Positions 1 through 64,000 of a stretch of DNA of 64,000 nucleotides are shown piece after piece; position 1 is the first letter of the stretch; each line of letters begins with the position of its first letter. The notes under the pieces were generated by a model. It did not search any database, was not told where the DNA came from, and saw nothing but the letters and a program-made list of their open reading frames with translations. The stretch covers positions 286,717-350,716 of the forward strand of contig BAAHQB010000208.1 of NCBI GenBank assembly GCA_054601695.1, given 5' to 3'. The DNA comes from Amorphochlora amoebiformis. Lineage: Eukaryota; Cercozoa; Chlorarachniophyceae. Made by a program: the position numbers and the translations under genes.

Positions 1-64
1 TGTATATATATTATATATATAATTGTATATATATATATATATATATGTGTGTATCTGCAGCTAC

Positions 65-12570
<12,506 letters not shown>

Positions 12571-13084
12571 TTTTTTTTTTCCTCACGCGCAACGCGTGAA
12601 TATATCCAAGCTATCCCCTTTCACCCTGTCGGCGTTGGGCTTTTGCCTCCACTGTCGTGGGATATGTGATCTAGAACAAATATTCGGATATCTCGGATAG
12701 ATATCTGATTCATCTCATACATTGCGTGATATATGCACATATCACCGCTGTTTCACGATTGTATATAAATTTACCGTGACGTTTCTGAATTATCACTTTA
12801 AACACGTGTCCAGCTGTCATGGGACCCGGGAACCCGAAGTAACGCAACCAGAACTCCCCCGGGCTCAAGCATCGTAAAACCCTTTATACACATTTGCAGG
12901 GCCATTATGTGTGATTTCTTGCGACCTGCATACCCCCATGTAGATATTTGGTTTACGTCAGTACACACGTTCTTCCGGCAAATACCCACCTGGCGGGAAA
13001 ACATGCTTTGATGACCGATAACCTCAGCTTACGCCGATCGTCCACATTGTCCGTTGGTCCATCGCGGATCTGACAGAGGGAGTC
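12571..13084. promoter_or_regulatory. Divergent intergenic promoter region between genes 1 and 2
   Basis: These 514 bp separate two start codons that point away from each other (ATG at 12570 minus, ATG at 13085 plus), so they probably hold both promoters and 5' leaders. The base composition is ordinary and there is no TA microsatellite, unlike the introns. An A10 run on the minus strand directly precedes the minus-strand ATG. I see no other recognisable element and no extra exon with good splice sites. Confidence 0.5.
12583..12599. promoter_or_regulatory. Inverted repeat with ACGCGT core next to the BEACH-gene start
   Basis: TCACGCG and CGCGTGA form perfect 7-bp arms around a 3-nt loop, 13 bp upstream of the minus-strand start codon. 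It contains the palindrome ACGCGT. It could be a transcription-factor site or a hairpin in the 5' leader; the sequence alone does not decide. Confidence 0.35.
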
Positions 13085-22669
<9,585 letters not shown>

Positions 22670-23451
22670 ACGTAGGCTATTTCGATCCGGTCCCCAGACC
22701 CGATGATTAAATCCCAGTTGATCGATCAAGTAAAGTACGAAAATCTAGAAAATGTAGCCTCGGACCTCGGTCTAGTCATTGATGTACTTTATCGGGTTAT
22801 GATGACTCATGACAATATATGATTATGTGTTCTAAGAACAGCTAGATGTAGGTTAGCAGCTAGCCGGGACTGTGAAAAAAAAACATACTGACACGATCTC
22901 TACTCTAGCTACTACCCTAGCTTTTAATGAGGTCGTTTCTAGCGTTGGTATTTCGTGTGTGTGTGTGTGTGTGTATCTAGCATATATATCTAGATATATA
23001 TATGTACGTATGTATATCCTAGGATAACTAACTTTCAGGTAAGCAATATCGTAGGAACGGACTATCTAGACTATGTCTAACTTACTAGCTCTAGTAGCTT
23101 CTAGATCTGGAGCATACATTTTCTAGTATCTATCTGCTCTAGATAATAAGATCTAATGCTCTGGACTAGCCTAGTAGCTCTAGTAGCTAGACACTAGATA
23201 CTCTCCTACTAGTTCTAGTCTTAGAACTAACTGGAAATTATCGTATTTCAGTACGTAGTAGTAACTCTCTAGCTGAGACTCTCTCTAGTCTACACATCTA
23301 CTAGATCTAGTACATAAGCAAGAAACAAAGGGAAATTAGAGAAAAGGACATGGCGATTTAATAAATGATGTGAATTGTCTAGATTGTATGGTCTCATTGC
23401 AATGTCAATATTCGCGTGGGCAGCTAACACAGATACCCATTAGCTGTCTCC
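22670..23451. other. CTAG-rich spacer between convergent genes 2 and 3
   Basis: No exon is seen here. I count about 28 CTAG tetranucleotides between 22740 and 23390, against about 3 expected by chance. Many are TCTAG or ACTAG and they are densest at 23040-23300. A (GT)n run lies near 22956. The spacer should hold both 3' ends and poly(A) signals. Confidence 0.6.
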
Positions 23452-29498
<6,047 letters not shown>

Positions 29499-29673
29499 AT
29501 CGCCCTTCCAGCGATGTTCCAAACTTCTACGCGTGGGTTGTTCTGCGCTGCGTCCAAGGCGTCCTCCTTTCCAGACGCACTCGGGGCCTTGCCGATTTTA
29601 TTACGGCAGATAGGAATATCTTTTCGGCTCCGAGCCGACAAAAGAATCCACTGTGTCTGCCCTTCCCGCGGAA
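29499..29673. promoter_or_regulatory. Short bidirectional promoter of eIF4G and SUMO-protease genes
   Basis: Only 175 bp separate the two divergent start codons (ATG at 29498 minus and 29674 plus). The stretch has no TA repeats and contains GC-rich boxes. No TATA box is obvious. Confidence 0.55.
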
Positions 29674-30977
29674 ATGTCCTCCTTTTCAGCTCTCTCCGGC
29701 CTAATGAAGCTCGTTCATGAAAAATTCGAGGATCCTTACGCAGATGAGGGCGCAGGAAACAACGAGGAGGAATCTGTGGATCTTGGAGAGGCTCATGCCG
29801 CCCAGATCGAGAAATATATCGGGCGTTCAACGTGTAAGCGGTCACGAAAACGGAAGAAGAAGCCCATGCACCAGGAGCAGAAGTCAAAAAGAACACGCAA
29901 GAGACGATATGACAGTCTCAAGCTAACAGACTCTAAGGCCGTCCCTCCAAGTACGGCAGAACCTTCCGAGGCAGCAACGATCGAGATTAGCGACAGCGAG
30001 AGCAGCGAATCCACGAGCTTCGCTGACAGGCCGAAATTTGTCGCGTTCAACACGTTCCTTGGCGTGAAGAAGATTTATGAACCAGGTGAGGCGCAGTACT
30101 ACCCCAAGAAGATGTCGATAACGTACGCGGAGGGACAGCCTTTGGAAATTGCATACAGAGATATTCGAGAGTACTGGTTGCACTCGGATTCTACTCCCTT
30201 CTTCGTCGCTATCAGAGCCACAGGGGAGTCTGGGATGGAAATTAAGACGCGGTCGGGGGGTGAATACGATCCTGACAGTAGATCTTCAGCCAGGCGTTAT
30301 ATTGTCCTCTTTCTGGATGGGACCGAGAGATACAAGAGGTACGAAAAGGTCGAGAAGCTTATCAAGAACCGGATGGAGCTCTATCTTGTCGAAGTTCAGA
30401 CGGCGGAAGGGTCGAACTTCTCGAGATTTTCTCTCAACCAGCGTCTTGGAGACATCAAGTCGAAGAATCACGCTGAAGATGGTGCCTTCTCGTACGCTCC
30501 AAAAGGTATTTGAAATCATTTTCTCCTTTTCCCTTCTCCCCTTTTTCTCTTCCTTTTCTCTCCTGTTTGTTCTTTCCTCTTGCTCTCTATTTGTCCTCCC
30601 TCTATTCGCTCTCCGTCTCTTTTCTCTCTGTCTCTTTTCTCTCCGTTTCTCCCTGTTCCGTCTCTCATCATTCTCTCACTATCCCCTCACCCCTCCCCTG
30701 TCTTCATTCATTTCCCCCTTTACTCTCTCTCTCCTCCTCTACTCTCTATCTCCGCTTCAATTCCTCAGCCTCTTTTCCCTTTTGCTCTTCGCTTTCTCTC
30801 TCATTACCCACCCTCTCTATGCGGTCCCCATTGTTCTCGCTCCTCGCTCCTCTCTCGAATGATTTTTTTTCTTTTCTTTTCTATTTTCCTGATTCTCTAG
30901 TGTTTGGGGCTTAACGCATCAACATGTAAACTGTACGAACAATATATATATTATATATATGTAAATATATATATATG

Positions 30978-31015
<38 letters not shown>

Positions 31016-31073
31016 AATATATGTGTATATGTATATAATATTATACTACATATATATATATATATTATATATT

Positions 31074-31125
<52 letters not shown>

Positions 31126-31198
31126 GTATATTATATATATGTATATAAATATATATATGTATGTTATATTATGTAAATGTAAATATATTTTTGACGTG

Positions 31199-31238
<40 letters not shown>

Positions 31239-31245
31239 CATATAT

Positions 31246-31293
<48 letters not shown>

Positions 31294-31379
31294 TTATTAT
31301 AATATATACATGTATATATATATATATATATGTATTATATGTATACATACTGAAATAGTACTTACTGTATGCTTAGAGT

Positions 31380-31425
<46 letters not shown>

Positions 31426-31432
31426 AAGATAT

Positions 31433-31467
<35 letters not shown>

Positions 31468-32045
31468 ACATATATATATGTATTATATGTATACATACTG
31501 AAATAGTACTTACTGTATGCTTAGAGGTAAATCAAATTAATATCACATTCTCTTCTCCCTTTCTCCCTCCTCCCTGCGAATGAAGATTATAATACAATGA
31601 CTTGTCAGGAAGCTCTGCGATCACGATTACACCTGGGGACGTAGCAAGGCTCGATCCTGAGGAATTTTTGAACGACACACTGATTGACTTCTATATGAAG
31701 TACTTGAGCGACACGACCAAGCGGGGCAAGAAGACCATCCACTTCTTCAGTTCTTTCTTCTTCACGAAATTGCAGGACACACGCACGTACTCTGATGTCG
31801 AGACGTGGACGAAAGGGGTGGACATCTTCGAAAAGGAGTACCTGATGATACCCATCAATTCGAGCCTTCACTGGAGTTTGGCGATTGTGTGCTTTCCGGG
31901 GAAACTCCTAAGGAACTCGAGGAGTAGCAAGAAGGAATTGAAATATCAACCGTGCATCCTGTATCTCGATTCGTTGAACTACCGGGGAAATTTTTCCACG
32001 GGTGGGGCAAAACTTTTGAGGTATTATTTGACAGAGGAGAACAGG

Positions 32046-32079
<34 letters not shown>

Positions 32080-32080
32080 C

Positions 32081-32138
<58 letters not shown>

Positions 32139-32189
32139 GCATATTTGTATAGTATATGTAAATATATTACATACATTTTTATATATTTA

Positions 32190-32229
<40 letters not shown>

Positions 32230-32333
32230 CCCACAATATAGCCATGCGCGTGCATATATAATACATATTACATATACATGTGAAGATGTTGTTATACATG
32301 TACAGTATAGTATATATATACATATATATTATG

Positions 32334-32377
<44 letters not shown>

Positions 32378-32457
32378 CTGTAAATACATATATATATATA
32401 TAAGTGTATCTAAAGTATGTGTAAATTAATATAAGTTTAAATGTATGTATACATATA

Positions 32458-32535
<78 letters not shown>

Positions 32536-32827
32536 GTATAAATCTATAAAAAATCGTTGTATACATAGGAATAAGCGTGATGGCGATGAGAAGTTTAATG
32601 CTAAGAGTCTCCCCTGCTACGAGATGAGAGTTCCCCAGCAAAGTAACTCTAGTGACTGTGGTCTATATGTCCTCAAGTATGCAGAATGCTTCTGCGAAGA
32701 CCCCCTCACTTTCGACGCGACGGAAGCCGACTGTGCCGATTGGTTCGATCGCGAGGGAGTACGGAAGATGCGAAAATATCTGAAAAAACTGCTTCAAAAG
32801 GTTGCGGATGGGGATCTGTATACGTAG
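29674..32827 (+). CDS. SUMO-specific protease, SENP6/7- or Ulp2-like (C48 cysteine peptidase)
   Basis: Exons 29674-30505, 31609-32044 and 32569-32827; phases agree and give 508 residues. The enzyme cleaves SUMO chains or conjugates, probably in the nucleus. Residues 50-75 form a Lys/Arg-rich block (likely nuclear signal), followed by an acidic Ser-rich stretch ([10 protein letters not shown]) that resembles a SUMO-interacting motif. Residues about 125-265 form a folded region I do not recognise. The catalytic domain starts near 285: [20 protein letters not shown] is the classic opening. Active-site residues are His365 ([11 protein letters not shown]), Asp398 (CILYLDSLN), Gln447 and Cys453 ([16 protein letters not shown]), all present. 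The C-terminus ends soon after the domain. It is divergent from eIF4G. Intron 1 has a CT-rich start and TA repeats; intron 2 is almost all TA repeat. Confidence 0.9.
30520..30900 (+). repeat. CT-rich tract at the start of SENP intron 1
   Basis: Imperfect C/T-only sequence of about 380 bp directly after the donor at 30506. It is pyrimidine on the sense strand. Confidence 0.75.
31322..31527 (+). repeat. Two copies of a ~55-bp unit in SENP intron 1
   Basis: A unit containing TGAAATAGTACTTACTGTAT occurs near 31350 and again near 31498, separated by TA and GT repeats. The second copy leads into the pyrimidine-rich acceptor region of the exon at 31609. Confidence 0.7.
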
Positions 32828-33390
32828 GAACATATCTAGATATGCTCTTTTTTTATTTCAAGTTGAGTTGAAATTCTGATAACTCAAGCATTCAATTTTT
32901 TGATATAGAGCTTCGGCCTTGTCAATAGAATTATGCATATGTTATCTAGATTCTAGAGATTATAAGGATCATCTAGATTCTAGAGATCTATTATTATATA
33001 ACCAGCAGCGTGTACACTAGTAATTACTCGAAGAGAGTACTAGAGTCGCCAGTGAGAAGTTTATCTAGGTTTATCTCTAGCTGGCCAGGCCATACCATGT
33101 TTATCTAACAATTCTGTATTAGTATTGCTACTCAGTGCTAGTCCGAGGCTCTAATCTCTATGTTTAAGCTCTAGAGTTGGAAATAAGTTTAATTCTAACA
33201 ATTCTACTAGTCTAGAATTATTTAGTGCGAGTACTGCATGTCCTTTCTACTTTAATTGATAATTTAATGGTGGGTTTTTAATCTGGATAAACAGTGATAC
33301 TTGACCACTGGACTACGGTTTGTGTGGCATTGGTAGTACAATTAAAATTTCGCACCATCGCGGTATGATTAGCGGCTACTAATTACTAAC
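32828..33390. other. CTAG-rich spacer between convergent genes 4 and 5
   Basis: No exon is seen. About 13 CTAG occur in roughly 380 bp (32830-33210), including TCTAGATTCTAGAGAT twice near 32945 and 32970. It lies between the SENP stop codon and the stop codon of gene 5, like the spacer at 22670-23451. Confidence 0.55.
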
Positions 33391-63353
<29,963 letters not shown>

Positions 63354-63367
63354 CTATAATTAATATA

Positions 63368-63410
<43 letters not shown>

Positions 63411-63420
63411 GTATATATAT

Positions 63421-63535
63421 TTGTACGCATAATAATATAACAATACTCATGTTAAAAAGTTATACTAAATGATACTAATATTAGTAGGAATAGTAAGAAC
63501 GAATAATATTATATATACGAATATATGTGTATATA

Positions 63536-63633
<98 letters not shown>

Positions 63634-63725
63634 TGTACGCATAATAATATAACAATACTAATGTTAAAAGTTATACTAAATGACACTAATATTAATAAGA
63701 ATTGTAAGAACGAATATGTTATAAA
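63421..63725. repeat. Two ~93-bp direct repeats joined by TA tract
   Basis: TTGTACGCATAATAATATAA and the following ~70 bp occur at 63421 and again at 63632. Only a few bases differ. Confidence 0.8.
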
Positions 63726-63761
63726 ATATCCATATATATATATATATAGATATAAATGTAT

Positions 63762-63814
<53 letters not shown>

Positions 63815-63837
63815 GTATATATATATATATATATATA

Positions 63838-63876
<39 letters not shown>

Positions 63877-63877
63877 T

Positions 63878-64000
<123 letters not shown>

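Overview
This is nuclear DNA of an intron-rich eukaryote, most likely a protist or alga; I cannot name the lineage. It has GT-AG introns, six split protein genes, and interstitial TTAGGG blocks (so the telomere repeat is probably TTAGGG). TA-type microsatellites fill almost every long intron. Long open frames made only of Tyr-Ile, Arg-Glu, Ser-Leu, Leu-Gly or Arg-Val are translations of repeats, not genes. I built the gene models by reading splice sites and checking that reading phase carries from exon to exon.

Layout. (1) 65-12570, minus: 5' part of a BEACH-family (neurobeachin/LvsA-like) gene, 31 short exons, continuing past the left edge. (2) 13085-22669, plus: a 13-exon gene for a basic, partly coiled-coil protein of unknown function. 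(3) 23452-29498, minus: eIF4G with an eIF4E-binding motif, MIF4G and MA3 domains, 8 exons. (4) 29674-32827, plus: a SENP6/7- or Ulp2-like SUMO protease with the full catalytic set, 3 exons. (5) 33391-52796, minus: a gene of about 26 exons and about 576 residues for a polytopic membrane protein resembling a two-module PqiA (paraquat-inducible protein A). (6) 54920-63353, minus: 3' part of an ABC transporter ATPase, closest in motif wording to the peroxisomal ABCD type. Pairs 1/2 and 3/4 are divergent with short shared promoters; 2/3 and 4/5 converge on CTAG-rich spacers. The genes have unrelated housekeeping or membrane roles and I see no common pathway.

The main unusual finding is in the right half (about 33-63 kb). 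Many small exons of genes 5 and 6 are flanked by tandem arrays of their own halves, usually joined by TA tracts. Copies of the acceptor-side half lie upstream of the intact exon and copies of the donor-side half lie downstream, so no partial copy has both splice sites. The arrays hold from 2 to 11 units. In the same zone, TTAGGG arrays sit inside introns, all with the G-rich strand on plus. One supplies the pyrimidine tract of a 3' splice site, and a CT microsatellite does the same for the last ABC exon. There is also a 1.15-kb foldback and an inverted exon copy.
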